Source: Nilaparvata lugens (lineage: Eukaryota; Arthropoda; Insecta; Hemiptera; Delphacidae). From it: a stretch of DNA of 64,000 nucleotides. Position 1 is the first letter of the stretch; each line of letters opens with the position of its first letter. Below, piece after piece: positions 46,922-54,556 of the stretch. The translations under genes were made by a program, and so were the position numbers. A model generated the notes under the pieces. The model did no database searches. It was not told where the DNA came from and saw only the letters and a program-made list of their open reading frames with translations. The DNA lies in contig NC_052506.1 in assembly GCF_014356525.2 (NCBI RefSeq), forward strand, positions 15,867,872 to 15,931,871, read 5' to 3'.

Positions 46922-47644
46922 ATGAAACAGGTTGTGCAACAGAAAAACCAGTTTAGAGTTATCGATTTTGACAAAGTGATTAGGGGGTGTGGCTTGGTGG
47001 AAATGGATACAAAGAAAAAGCGCCATGGACCATTGTTCCCCAATCATATGAGATGTATTATATGTGGACCTTCTGGTTGCGGCAAAACCAACCTACTATT
47101 CAACATGCTTTTTGATGAGAAAGGAATTCAATTTTCAAACATCTACCTTTTTTCAAAGACTACATTCCAGTCCAAGTATGAGCTGCTCCGTACAATCATG
47201 CAAGGACTTGCAGGAAATGGAATAAACTATGTCGAGTGTGATACAAGTGAAGAAATACCCGACCCGCATGAGCTGCCACCCAACTCAATAATTATTTTCG
47301 ACGATGTGATTTGTGAGCAGCAGGATACCATCAGGAAGTACTTTAGTGCAGGCCGACACAGTGACGTTGACGTGTTTTATCTAGCACAGACCTATAGCCG
47401 CATTCCAAAACAGCTGATTCGTGACAATGCAAACTTTCTTGTCATGTTTCAACAGGATGAGCTAAACATGAAACACTTGTACCGAGATCATGTCGGCGCT
47501 GACATGACCTTTGATCAGTTTAAGGATATGTGTAACAAGGTTTGGTCATCAGCTGCACATGCATTCATTGTCATTGACCGCTCATCAGGAAAGAATGCTG
47601 GACGCTACAGAAATGGTATCGACACCTATTTAGTTGAGGTGTAA
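46922..47644 (+). CDS. Polinton packaging ATPase (FtsK-HerA / A32-like)
   Basis: 240 residues from the first ATG at 46922. The product is the motor that would drive DNA into capsids. Visible are Walker A (CGPSGCGKTNLL, Gly-rich loop at 49-56), Walker B (NSIIIFDD, 121-128), a sensor-type Gln in FYLAQTYSR (about 152-160), and the family's C-terminal region. The Walker A loop has the form GPSGCGKT usual for this family. The ATG follows the integrase stop by one base, and no TATA box is seen, so it may be read from the integrase transcript. The length is normal for the family and the frame is intact. Confidence 0.93.
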   Translation: MKQVVQQKNQFRVIDFDKVIRGCGLVEMDTKKKRHGPLFPNHMRCIICGPSGCGKTNLLFNMLFDEKGIQFSNIYLFSKTTFQSKYELLRTIMQGLAGNGINYVECDTSEEIPDPHELPPNSIIIFDDVICEQQDTIRKYFSAGRHSDVDVFYLAQTYSRIPKQLIRDNANFLVMFQQDELNMKHLYRDHVGADMTFDQFKDMCNKVWSSAAHAFIVIDRSSGKNAGRYRNGIDTYLVEV

Positions 47645-47684
47645 GTCTAGTAGAGTATCAGTCTGTTATTGTGAGGCAAGCAGG

Positions 47685-48887
47685 ATGGTTAGACCTCGTC
47701 AGAAGACATTGGAGGAGGTAGCTTCTACCATCAAAGAGATTGCAAAGCTAAGACGTAACATCAAGAGAAAGCATAAGGAGCTCACACTTGGAAGAGAATT
47801 GACAGAGGAGCAACATGCAAAACATTTCAAGCCGCTAACTGAACCACTGGAAAAAATTATTGAGACTTTTCAGATTCCTACAGCACAGCAGCAACGACCT
47901 CCAGCTCAGCAACAAGCACCTCCAGCTCAGCAACAGCCACTGGCTCAACCATTAGCAGAACAACATCAGCTTATACCACCTACACCGCCAACAACACCAA
48001 TCCGACCCAGACATGTTCGACGTCTATTACCATCACAACTAGAAGTTGTTGAGGAGCAGGAGGAGCAGGAGGAGGAGTCACCAACCTATGAATCATTTGG
48101 AGAAGCAGCAGGCTCCACTCCGGCTCCAAGTACTTCAGCAGTTGCAAGAAAATTATTGTCTGAGGCTAGGAGTGATGAGGAGGAGGATGAGGAGGAAGAG
48201 GAGGAGGAGGATATTGAGGCAGTGTTGAATAACAGCAGTCCTAAGGAAGTGTACAACATTTATACTCAAAGTGGATTGAGTGGAACTAAAGTGGGTCCAT
48301 ATGTTTATAGAGCAATGTTGAATGATAGTAGTGCAGATACTACATTTGGACCAAGATTAGTTGGAAACAAGTACTATTTGGGTAGTAGACGTCTAACCTT
48401 TGGAAGTGATGGCTCAAAGATTGAACTGACTGACCCTACAGATGAAGAACATAAAATGATTTTTGATGCAACAGCCGGACTATGTGAGCTGATTTTTAAA
48501 AAGAAGCCTAACAATCAACTTGTCACATCACCTGACTCAAATGCATACAAACGCATTCTGTATTTGACCAATTTGTATAGGAAAAACTATGACCCAGTTG
48601 GACGTATTATAAACTCCAATGATGCCAAGTACAAGAAGACAATTTACTCACTGATAAGGAATGGTAAGCATAGTGGGAGAGGACTGGTGACACCATTTAA
48701 TATGGTGGCAAACAATCAAACTAAGATTGAGTACGTCTACTACAATGATCCCAATGAACTTGTGGACAGGCTGAAACTATTGGATCAGTCCAAGGCAGTT
48801 GGTAACACTGGACATGAGAATGAAATCAATTCAATTTTAGAAGAGTTGGTAGAAGGTGGCTACATAGTTGCTAATCCTGCATACTAG
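47685..48887 (+). CDS. Polinton acidic protein with DUF8207-type domain
   Basis: 400 residues from the first ATG at 47685. The N-terminus is a basic helical region (residues 1-60). Residues about 65-110 are Gln/Pro-rich with QQQ and PPAQQQ repeats, and an acidic Glu-rich stretch lies at about 120-185. The C-terminal globular domain (about 190-400) has YNIYTQSG, LVGNKYYLGSR, ATAGLCELIFKKKP, NAYKRILYLTNLYRKNYDP and IEYVYYNDPNELVDRLKLLD. This order matches a domain I know as DUF8207 in arthropod Polinton-type proteins. The function is unknown; a structural, DNA-binding or scaffold role is inference. A second truncated copy is at 55821-56566. Confidence 0.75.
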   Translation: MVRPRQKTLEEVASTIKEIAKLRRNIKRKHKELTLGRELTEEQHAKHFKPLTEPLEKIIETFQIPTAQQQRPPAQQQAPPAQQQPLAQPLAEQHQLIPPTPPTTPIRPRHVRRLLPSQLEVVEEQEEQEEESPTYESFGEAAGSTPAPSTSAVARKLLSEARSDEEEDEEEEEEEDIEAVLNNSSPKEVYNIYTQSGLSGTKVGPYVYRAMLNDSSADTTFGPRLVGNKYYLGSRRLTFGSDGSKIELTDPTDEEHKMIFDATAGLCELIFKKKPNNQLVTSPDSNAYKRILYLTNLYRKNYDPVGRIINSNDAKYKKTIYSLIRNGKHSGRGLVTPFNMVANNQTKIEYVYYNDPNELVDRLKLLDQSKAVGNTGHENEINSILEELVEGGYIVANPAY

Positions 48888-48893
48888 TTTCAC

Positions 48894-48901
48894 TATATAA
48901 G
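48894..48901 (+). promoter_or_regulatory. TATA box of helical-protein gene
   Basis: TATATAAG lies 17 bases before the ATG at 48918; the same motif is kept in the second copy near 56573. Confidence 0.45.
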
Positions 48902-48917
48902 AGACATTGCTTTGCTT

Positions 48918-49367
48918 ATGTATAGCAGTCAAGTCATGGATTCCATAGGAAACATTAATGCTCGCTACAGGCGTTTGACCAATTTGGGAAATCCACGTGC
49001 TGACAGGGATGCTGTCAACTTTTCAACATGTAGAGAACTGATTTCAATGTGGCTGCCAAAGACAAGGGACAATACCACATCACAGGTATTTACAAGTCTC
49101 AATGATTCAATACTTACTGATATGATGGATCCAATTAAGCCTACTGATGGAGTGAACAATCGATATCTTGAGAAGAGGCTGATTGAGTTTGCTGGTAAAA
49201 TGTTTTCATTGTATTTAGACATTGTGTTAGATCCGAAAAATACTAAAACTATGAAGGGATTGTCACCCAATGAAATGAAGAAACGTTTCATAGATCTTAT
49301 GGGATTACCGGAACCCCCTCCTACAACACCACCCACACAAACATTGTCCACACCAAAAAAAGTATAA
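48918..49367 (+). CDS. Polinton helical protein, unknown function
   Basis: 149 residues from the first ATG. The N-terminal two thirds look mostly alpha-helical (MDSIGNINARYRRLTNLGN, then LIEFAGKMFSLYLDIVLD) and the C-terminus is Pro/Thr-rich (PEPPPTTPPTQ). No domain is recognised. It sits between the acidic protein and the PLA2-like protein, in a structural-gene block, so a virion or assembly role is plausible but inferred. The second copy (56597 on) carries a 5-base deletion that changes the last third. Confidence 0.6.
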   Translation: MYSSQVMDSIGNINARYRRLTNLGNPRADRDAVNFSTCRELISMWLPKTRDNTTSQVFTSLNDSILTDMMDPIKPTDGVNNRYLEKRLIEFAGKMFSLYLDIVLDPKNTKTMKGLSPNEMKKRFIDLMGLPEPPPTTPPTQTLSTPKKV

Positions 49368-49369
49368 AA
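49363..49369 (+). promoter_or_regulatory. TATA box of PLA2-like gene
   Basis: TATAAAA lies 30 bases before the ATG at 49400. In the second copy the matching position reads TGTAAAA, so the box is weakened there. Confidence 0.5.
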
Positions 49370-49399
49370 CCAGCTGCTAAAACCGTTAAGAAACATTAG

Positions 49400-50002
49400 A
49401 TGGCTGGATGTAAGAGAGAGAGGAAGTACCGGGGAAGAGGGGTACTGTCATCAATTGCAAAAGTTGCAGGTTCAATAGTTAAAAAGAGTGCTGGAAAATT
49501 GGTGAACAAGGCAATTGACATTCTACCTGTTGAACTTCACATCCCTGGTTACCAGTACTGTGGACCAGGTACAAAGCTAGAGAAGCGGTTGGCACGAGGC
49601 GATCCCGGTATAAATAGTCTTGATCGAGCCTGTAAGGAGCACGACATTGCTTACTCGAGGAGCAGTGATACAGCGAGCAGAGCAGTAGCAGACAACATTT
49701 TGACAGATCAAGCTTGGAGTGTGGTAAACTCTTCAGATGCAGGAGTACTTGAGAAGGCTGCAGCACTAGCAGTCACCAACATCATGAAGGCTAAGGCAAA
49801 GTTTGGGGGAGGAGCAAGAAGTTGTAAGAAGAAGAATTCTAGGAAAAGTCGGCACACATCGTCCAAGAAAGGTAAAGGACTTTATCTAAGACGTCAGCAG
49901 ACATCATCCAAGAAAGGTAAAGGACTCTACCTGAGACAACAACGCAGGACGCAGGGAAATGGGGCACGTCGCCATCAATGTGGCGGCAAGAGAAGATGCT
50001 AG
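49400..50002 (+). CDS. Polinton phospholipase A2-like protein
   Basis: 200 residues from an ATG. After a basic, amphipathic N-terminus the core carries a secreted-PLA2-like signature: calcium loop YCGPGT (53-58) and the active-site helix LDRACKEHDIAYS (74-86), with the His81-Asp82 pair. Such PLA2 domains occur in parvovirus capsids and in Polinton/adintovirus proteins, where they help breach endosomal membranes. The tail (140-200) is very basic with two near copies of TSSKKGKGLYLR and ends in GGKRRC. The domain is minimal compared with secreted PLA2s (few disulphide cysteines). The 3' end overlaps the protease gene by 25 bases in another frame. A nearly intact second copy lies at 57074-57673. 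Confidence 0.82.
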   Translation: MAGCKRERKYRGRGVLSSIAKVAGSIVKKSAGKLVNKAIDILPVELHIPGYQYCGPGTKLEKRLARGDPGINSLDRACKEHDIAYSRSSDTASRAVADNILTDQAWSVVNSSDAGVLEKAAALAVTNIMKAKAKFGGGARSCKKKNSRKSRHTSSKKGKGLYLRRQQTSSKKGKGLYLRQQRRTQGNGARRHQCGGKRRC

Positions 50003-50385
50003 TTGCCCTACCTGATCGAGCCCTTACCGATGCTGATCTCCACAAGTATGCATGTCAACTGAAGCTAAAGCACTTTCGAGGAGTGTTTATGCGGGATGCT
50101 CTACCATTGAATGGACCCTGGAGGAGAGAATGCGGCATTATCAACCTGGACACCAGCACTGGAGCTGGCACACATTGGGTGTGCTATGTGAAGAAGGATG
50201 ATGTGTCTCACTACTTTGATGGATTTGGCAACCTGAGACCGCCACAGGAGTTTATCAACTATATGCACAAAGGACTGGAGCCAGCATCGAGGATTGAGTA
50301 CAACTATGATCAGAAGCAGGAAGATCTTTACTCACACATCTGTGGGCATTTGTGTTTACAATTTTTGATTGATGAAAATAAATAA
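49978..50385 (+). CDS. Polinton maturation protease (adenovirus-type cysteine protease)
   Basis: 135 residues; the ATG lies 25 bases inside the preceding gene, in another frame. Catalytic elements are visible: His66 in GTHWVCY, the acidic residue Asp81 in YFDGFGN, a Gln near 112, and the nucleophile Cys122 in ICGHLCLQF. In related viruses this enzyme cleaves capsid precursors during maturation. The length is short but complete for Polinton proteases. The stop codon overlaps AATAAA motifs. The second copy (57649-58056) differs at only a few residues and keeps all catalytic residues. Confidence 0.92.
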   Translation: MWRQEKMLVALPDRALTDADLHKYACQLKLKHFRGVFMRDALPLNGPWRRECGIINLDTSTGAGTHWVCYVKKDDVSHYFDGFGNLRPPQEFINYMHKGLEPASRIEYNYDQKQEDLYSHICGHLCLQFLIDENK

Positions 50386-50386
50386 A
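50377..50386 (+). terminator. Overlapping poly(A) signals after the protease
   Basis: Two AATAAA motifs overlap the stop codon at 50383-50385. A new TATA box follows at 50423, so this is a transcript boundary. Confidence 0.55.
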
Positions 50387-50422
50387 TGATTCACTATCTC
50401 TCTTGTACATTATTTCCATCCC

Positions 50423-50430
50423 TATAAATA
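50423..50430 (+). promoter_or_regulatory. TATA box of minor capsid gene
   Basis: TATAAATA lies 57 bases before the ATG at 50488; the same sequence is present in the second copy near 58098, where it now drives into LINE sequence. Confidence 0.55.
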
Positions 50431-50487
50431 CCGAGTGTAGGCTGATTGCTACTCATTGTGCAACTGTATGTTGAGCAGGCAACAACA

Positions 50488-51393
50488 ATGATGTTGTGTT
50501 TTGGAGGTAGGACATCAATACTAAAGAGTGACTTTTATCCACCACTTGATGTGAGCAGTGGTGAATGGGAAATTGGTCTGATTAGCTTTACAAGTTGCAA
50601 CTCAATACCTAATATTGAGGAAGGTTTCAATAATGTACTACATTTTTATGCAAGTAATAGAATTTCTAAGAAGGGTGTTACTAGTGCAGAGATAACACAT
50701 GATGAGCTACGGAGTATGGCTAAAGCAAGATTTGAAGAGTATTGGAGCGAGGTGCTTAAACATCAGAAGCATAAACCTGGCAAGTCTGATGATGATGATA
50801 AGGATGGTACAGTATTGCCTAAAAGGACTAAAAGGAGAATGCCAGCTACTACTGTTGACAAGGAGGATTTGGTTCTGCATCAGGTATCATTACCAACAGG
50901 TAGCTTTGAATTTTCTACAATTACTGACTTGCTTGCACAAAGGCTGTCGGAAAATGATGTTGATTTCCAGGTGACTGTAGATCCATCAACCTTAAAGTGT
51001 ATAGTTTTGAGCAGTGCTAAGCTGGATTTACGACCACAAGATTCAATAGGGAAACTGTTGGGTTTTACCAATACCCAGTTCATAGAGCCCAACACATCTA
51101 CTAGAAGTGATAATACTGTACAAATCAGTCGGCCTAATGTGATACGCATCACCTGCAACATTGTGACTGGATCTTACTCTAATGGAATTACAGATCACGT
51201 GATCTATGAGTTTTACCCAAACGTTGATCCAGGGTATAAAATGGTGGTGACTGTGCAGAATGTAATCTATTTACCTATAGACATCAAGCAGATTGGTAGC
51301 ATTACACTGCAAGTAGTCGACGAGTACGGTCGTCTTATAAATAATAGAGGCGAGGAAATAAATATTGCTTTACATTTGAGACAACGCAAGTGA
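50488..51393 (+). CDS. Polinton minor capsid (penton-type, single jelly-roll) protein
   Basis: 301 residues from the first ATG at 50488. The N-terminal signature (YPPLDVSSGEWEIGLISF, 17-34) and the C-terminal signature (DEYGRLINNRGEEI) are those of the minor capsid protein of arthropod Polintons, which in related viruses forms the pentameric vertex. Between them, at about 85-127, is a charged linker (DDDDKDG, KRTKRR) that looks disordered and could be a protease-processing or DNA-contact region; that is inference. It is followed two bases later by a small ORF and then the major capsid gene, the same order as in other Polintons. The frame is intact. Confidence 0.85.
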   Translation: MMLCFGGRTSILKSDFYPPLDVSSGEWEIGLISFTSCNSIPNIEEGFNNVLHFYASNRISKKGVTSAEITHDELRSMAKARFEEYWSEVLKHQKHKPGKSDDDDKDGTVLPKRTKRRMPATTVDKEDLVLHQVSLPTGSFEFSTITDLLAQRLSENDVDFQVTVDPSTLKCIVLSSAKLDLRPQDSIGKLLGFTNTQFIEPNTSTRSDNTVQISRPNVIRITCNIVTGSYSNGITDHVIYEFYPNVDPGYKMVVTVQNVIYLPIDIKQIGSITLQVVDEYGRLINNRGEEINIALHLRQRK

Positions 51394-51394
51394 A

Positions 51395-51607
51395 ATGGTG
51401 CTGTTATTTGAAAAGTGGAATCAAGGATTGGATATGGAGGCTGCAGTCCATCCTCCTCCTTCTTCTTCTCTCCATCATCATCATCCTCCTTCACCTATAA
51501 AAGAAGATAAAAGGAAAGAAAGATTCATTCAGCATTCAACCTTGACAAGGTTAACATCTAGGAGCATCAAGTATTTGCAAGAACGAGGCTGTCAAGTTAT
51601 ACAATAG
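51395..51607 (+). CDS. Small ORF between capsid genes, doubtful
   Basis: 70 residues beginning one base after the minor capsid stop and ending 5 bases before the major capsid ATG. The middle is His/Pro/Ser-rich (PPPSSSLHHHHPPSP) and the end is basic (KRKERF, TSRSIKYLQERG). It contains the major capsid TATA box, so it may simply be leader sequence. Confidence 0.3.
   Translation: MVLLFEKWNQGLDMEAAVHPPPSSSLHHHHPPSPIKEDKRKERFIQHSTLTRLTSRSIKYLQERGCQVIQ
51496..51503 (+). promoter_or_regulatory. TATA box of major capsid gene
   Basis: TATAAAAG lies 110 bases before the major capsid ATG at 51613, leaving a leader of about 80 bases. Confidence 0.5.
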
Positions 51608-51612
51608 AAGAA

Positions 51613-52809
51613 ATGGGAGTTTTGGATGTGACACGACAAGGACCTTCGTCAGACGATAGTATCATTGGCTATGACTATCATTCTCATGCCCCCTATACCA
51701 CAAGCTTCAATGCCAACGATGAAGTGAGGATACCAATCCAGCAACAGGACATTTACACACTGCCATCGGAGAGCTATCTACATTTGGAGTATACTGTGAC
51801 TGGAGCTGCCAACGCTGCTGTGGCCGGAACTCCATGTGTCTCTGGATTCTTTGCCAATCTGTTTTCAGAAATACGCTATGAAATCAATGGTGTGGAGGTG
51901 GACAGCATACGTAATCCAGGTATCACCAGTCTGATGAAGAATGCTATGACATTCGAGCGAGATGAACGCAGCAAGATGGAAGCGGCCGGCTACAAGTTTA
52001 GTTCAACCACTGGTTTTGCTAATTTTGCTGCAGATGGTACAAAAATGGATGTACCTCTACGATACCTGCTAGGTTTTGCTGAAGACTATAGACAGATTTT
52101 ACTCAATGTGAAACAAGAGCTGGTGTTGAGAGTCAGTCCTAATTTCAATGACTGTGTGAATGTTGCTGCTGCCAATGTAGCAATCACAAAGCTTTTGTGG
52201 AGAATGCCATATTTAGAAGTGGCAGATGATGTAAGAATGCGTCTGCTACAGATTGTACAGAATGACACACCAATCAGTATACCATTTCGACATTGGGAAT
52301 TGTACGAGTACCCAACCTTGCCGCAAAGTATAAAACATACATGGACTGTTAAGTCAACAACTCAACATGAGAAGCCGCGCTACATTGTGGTTGGGCTACA
52401 GACTGCAAGACGAGGTGTAGCAGCAGCTAACAGTTCAAAATTTGACAAGTGTAGTATGAAGGATATTCGAGTGTTTTTAAACAACAAATACTACCCATAT
52501 GAGAGCATTGATGGTGATGATAATCGCATCTACAACATGTATGCAGCTTTCAATGGAGTCTACAATCATGATAATGCTCGCTCATCTAAACCTCTGCTTG
52601 AAACAGGAGCTATAAGCACTGATAATATAATGTTGTTTGCTTTCGATTGCTCCCGCCAAAATGAATCACTCAAAACTGGAAGTATCGATGTGAGGATTGA
52701 GTTTGAAGCTACTGACAACATACCCGCCAATACACGAGCCTACTGCCTAATGATTCATGAGATGACTAAACAGTATCGGCCATTGACTGGTCTAGTACAG
52801 TCAGCATAG
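51613..52809 (+). CDS. Polinton major capsid protein (double jelly-roll)
   Basis: 398 residues from an ATG. The protein is expected to form the hexameric capsomers. Features typical of arthropod Polinton major capsid proteins are present: an N-terminal strand region (NANDEVRIPIQQQDIYTLP), the FFANLFSEIRYEINGVEVD segment followed by NPGITSLMKNAM, a middle region with LLWRMPYLEV, and the C-terminal jelly-roll part with FLNNKYYPYE, MLFAFDCSRQNESLKTGSID and IRPAN-like NIPANTRAYCL. The fold assignment follows from family knowledge, not from a structure. The length is at the short end for the family, but both halves seem present. The gene lies directly after the minor capsid protein. Confidence 0.85.
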   Translation: MGVLDVTRQGPSSDDSIIGYDYHSHAPYTTSFNANDEVRIPIQQQDIYTLPSESYLHLEYTVTGAANAAVAGTPCVSGFFANLFSEIRYEINGVEVDSIRNPGITSLMKNAMTFERDERSKMEAAGYKFSSTTGFANFAADGTKMDVPLRYLLGFAEDYRQILLNVKQELVLRVSPNFNDCVNVAAANVAITKLLWRMPYLEVADDVRMRLLQIVQNDTPISIPFRHWELYEYPTLPQSIKHTWTVKSTTQHEKPRYIVVGLQTARRGVAAANSSKFDKCSMKDIRVFLNNKYYPYESIDGDDNRIYNMYAAFNGVYNHDNARSSKPLLETGAISTDNIMLFAFDCSRQNESLKTGSIDVRIEFEATDNIPANTRAYCLMIHEMTKQYRPLTGLVQSA

Positions 52810-52815
52810 AGAGAA

Positions 52816-52822
52816 TATAAAA
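52816..52822 (+). promoter_or_regulatory. TATA box upstream of nuclease-fold-like gene
   Basis: TATAAAA lies 57 bases before the ATG at 52880 and 6 bases after the major capsid stop. Confidence 0.5.
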
Positions 52823-52879
52823 TACTTATGATCTGGATTGTGCAGTTCATTCTTATGTGAAGCATTGAGTGATACAGTC

Positions 52880-53779
52880 ATGTTCAAGTCGGCTACTGTT
52901 ACCTTCTCTACTAAGGAAGATGGAGAGATAAGTGAAGGAGAGGATGTGTTAGACAAATCATTGATGAAGGATGATTCTACAAGTACTACAGACCTACATA
53001 CTGCTTCTGATGATGGCGTGGTATTTGAGGACTGTAGTGGAGATGACAATTTTACAGCATTTACACCGAGAAGAGCTAGCAACATTTTTGGTCCACTACC
53101 ACTCTACCTGATAAACTTCCAAGGATTTGAAGGACTGGATCATGATTTCATTGTGAAGGAGATGGCAGTACTGGAACGTGATGATAATTATCATGTAACA
53201 ACTCATCACTACTTTTTTGAGCCACCCTACCCAGATATGCTGTTGAAAGCTAGTGCGGTGCTTGACAACAATTGTCTACATCAAGCTAAACATGGACTAA
53301 GATGGTCAGTCAAGGGAGCCGATCAACAACATCTTCCCTACAAAGCTCTGAAACCAATTGTTTGCGATATGATTGGTCGATGGCTGTCTGACAACAACTT
53401 GGGACAGTCAATCAAGATCTTTGTCTATGGATATGACACAATCGCTCAATTGGACAAGCTGCTGCAGCAGGATGATAAGGAGAATATAGAGTATGTCGAC
53501 TTGACATCACCCTACCTCTACTACAAGATACCGAACCTGGAGGAATTGTTGAGGACTAGCACTGGACATGGGAGCTACTGCCCGGAGCATTACCTACTCA
53601 ACTATGTGGAGTCTGTGCGGAAGAAGCTGACTGGATCAAGGAAGGAGCCTATGGATGCACCACTACTCTGCGCACTCAATATTGTGAACTCAACCCATGA
53701 TTGGATTATGAAGACAATGCTGGAAGATAGATATTTTTGTCGTAACCTTTTCATGTCGATAAATAAACATTTGATTTAA
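52880..53779 (+). CDS. Polinton protein with possible DEDD-nuclease-like fold
   Basis: 299 residues from the first ATG at 52880. The first 60 residues are acidic and Ser/Thr-rich, likely disordered. The core starts PLPLYLINFQGFEG, then DFIVKEMAVL and THHYFFEPPYPDMLL, then KIFVYGYDTIAQLDKLL and YVDLTSPYLYY, and ends NSTHDWIMKTMLEDRYFCR. The pattern of a strand with (D/N)-x-Q-G-F, then F-I-V-K-E-x-A, then a PP motif resembles a group of arthropod transposon proteins with a DnaQ/RNase-H-like look. Asn stands where a catalytic Asp would be expected, so it may be an inactive derivative. The fold is inference. It is possibly a virion or replication-accessory protein. Confidence 0.5.
   Translation: MFKSATVTFSTKEDGEISEGEDVLDKSLMKDDSTSTTDLHTASDDGVVFEDCSGDDNFTAFTPRRASNIFGPLPLYLINFQGFEGLDHDFIVKEMAVLERDDNYHVTTHHYFFEPPYPDMLLKASAVLDNNCLHQAKHGLRWSVKGADQQHLPYKALKPIVCDMIGRWLSDNNLGQSIKIFVYGYDTIAQLDKLLQQDDKENIEYVDLTSPYLYYKIPNLEELLRTSTGHGSYCPEHYLLNYVESVRKKLTGSRKEPMDAPLLCALNIVNSTHDWIMKTMLEDRYFCRNLFMSINKHLI
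53762..53767 (+). terminator. Poly(A) signal overlapping the end of the 52880 gene
   Basis: AATAAA overlaps the last codons; the next TATA box is at 53827. Confidence 0.5.
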
Positions 53780-53826
53780 TTTACTGTTTTATCATTCACT
53801 TTTACCCCACCACCATCATTATAGAC

Positions 53827-53838
53827 TATATATATAAG
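53827..53838 (+). promoter_or_regulatory. TATA box of the rightmost gene
   Basis: TATATATATAAG lies 47 bases before the ATG at 53886. Confidence 0.55.
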
Positions 53839-53885
53839 TGGAGGCGTTTGTCTCTCGAACATCAGTCAATCGCTAACTGTTGACA

Positions 53886-54377
53886 ATGTCATACTTTAAA
53901 GGTTATGTTCTGTTTGGTGATAGCCAACGAGTACCTTTGGATACTATCTACAGTCTCAAGTATAGTGAAGTAGCTGTTGTAAATTTGGATGAAGTCTATA
54001 ATTGGCAAAATGAAGATGTCAAGATTGAATTAATCTTTGATGATCGTTCATCCCGAAAGTATTGGTGTGAATTTGAATGCGGTGACAAGAGTCTAACTCT
54101 TATCAGCAACAACAGGAAGGTGACCTTTGCAGGATTCTCATACTGCAGAGATGATGGACGTGTGAAGAGATTCAGAGTTACAGAGGGCTGTTCAGGAGAC
54201 CCTGCTCTACTAATATCTATCTACAGTGCTGCTTTTCGGGATACTGTACAAACTGATGGAGTATGCAGCATTTCAGAACGAGAGGAGAGGTCAGCAGAGG
54301 TCTATCAGGAGACCACAAAATATAGAAGAGGATTTTCAATGACTAATATATATATTCTGTTTTATAATAGAAAATAA
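53886..54377 (+). CDS. Polinton rightmost ORF, unknown
   Basis: 163 residues from the first ATG at 53886. The sequence looks like a small beta-rich domain (KGYVLFGDSQRVPLDTIYSL, then VKIELIFDDRSSRKYWCEFE and LISNNRKVTFAGFSYC), with a less ordered tail. I recognise no family. It has its own TATA box and AATAAA signals at 54373 and 54392, so it is probably a real transcript. It is the last gene before the right TIR. Confidence 0.55.
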   Translation: MSYFKGYVLFGDSQRVPLDTIYSLKYSEVAVVNLDEVYNWQNEDVKIELIFDDRSSRKYWCEFECGDKSLTLISNNRKVTFAGFSYCRDDGRVKRFRVTEGCSGDPALLISIYSAAFRDTVQTDGVCSISEREERSAEVYQETTKYRRGFSMTNIYILFYNRK

Positions 54378-54397
54378 ATGTATATGAGAAGAATAAA
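54373..54397 (+). terminator. Poly(A) signals after the rightmost ORF
   Basis: AATAAA at 54373-54378 (overlapping the stop) and 54392-54397. Confidence 0.5.
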
Positions 54398-54486
54398 AAT
54401 ATGGTTTTCTTTTCTCTACCCACTACATACAAAAATAGTCATGGTATTATCTCGTTGACAGACATTTTCAATGATGCAGGACATTT

Positions 54487-54556
54487 GAGTTCAGAGTTTA
54501 GAGTCCAGAGTCCAGAAGTCTGGAGTTCAGAGCCCTGAGTTCAGGGCCCCGAGTTC
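54487..54556. repeat. Short GAGTTCAGAG-type tandem repeat
   Basis: Degenerate repeats of GAGTTCAGAG, GAGTCCAGA and GAGTTCAGGG lie immediately inside the right TIR. Confidence 0.6.

Noticed and set aside
46666..47047. Minus-strand frames opposite integrase and ATPase
   Set aside because: Shadows of well-identified plus-strand genes.
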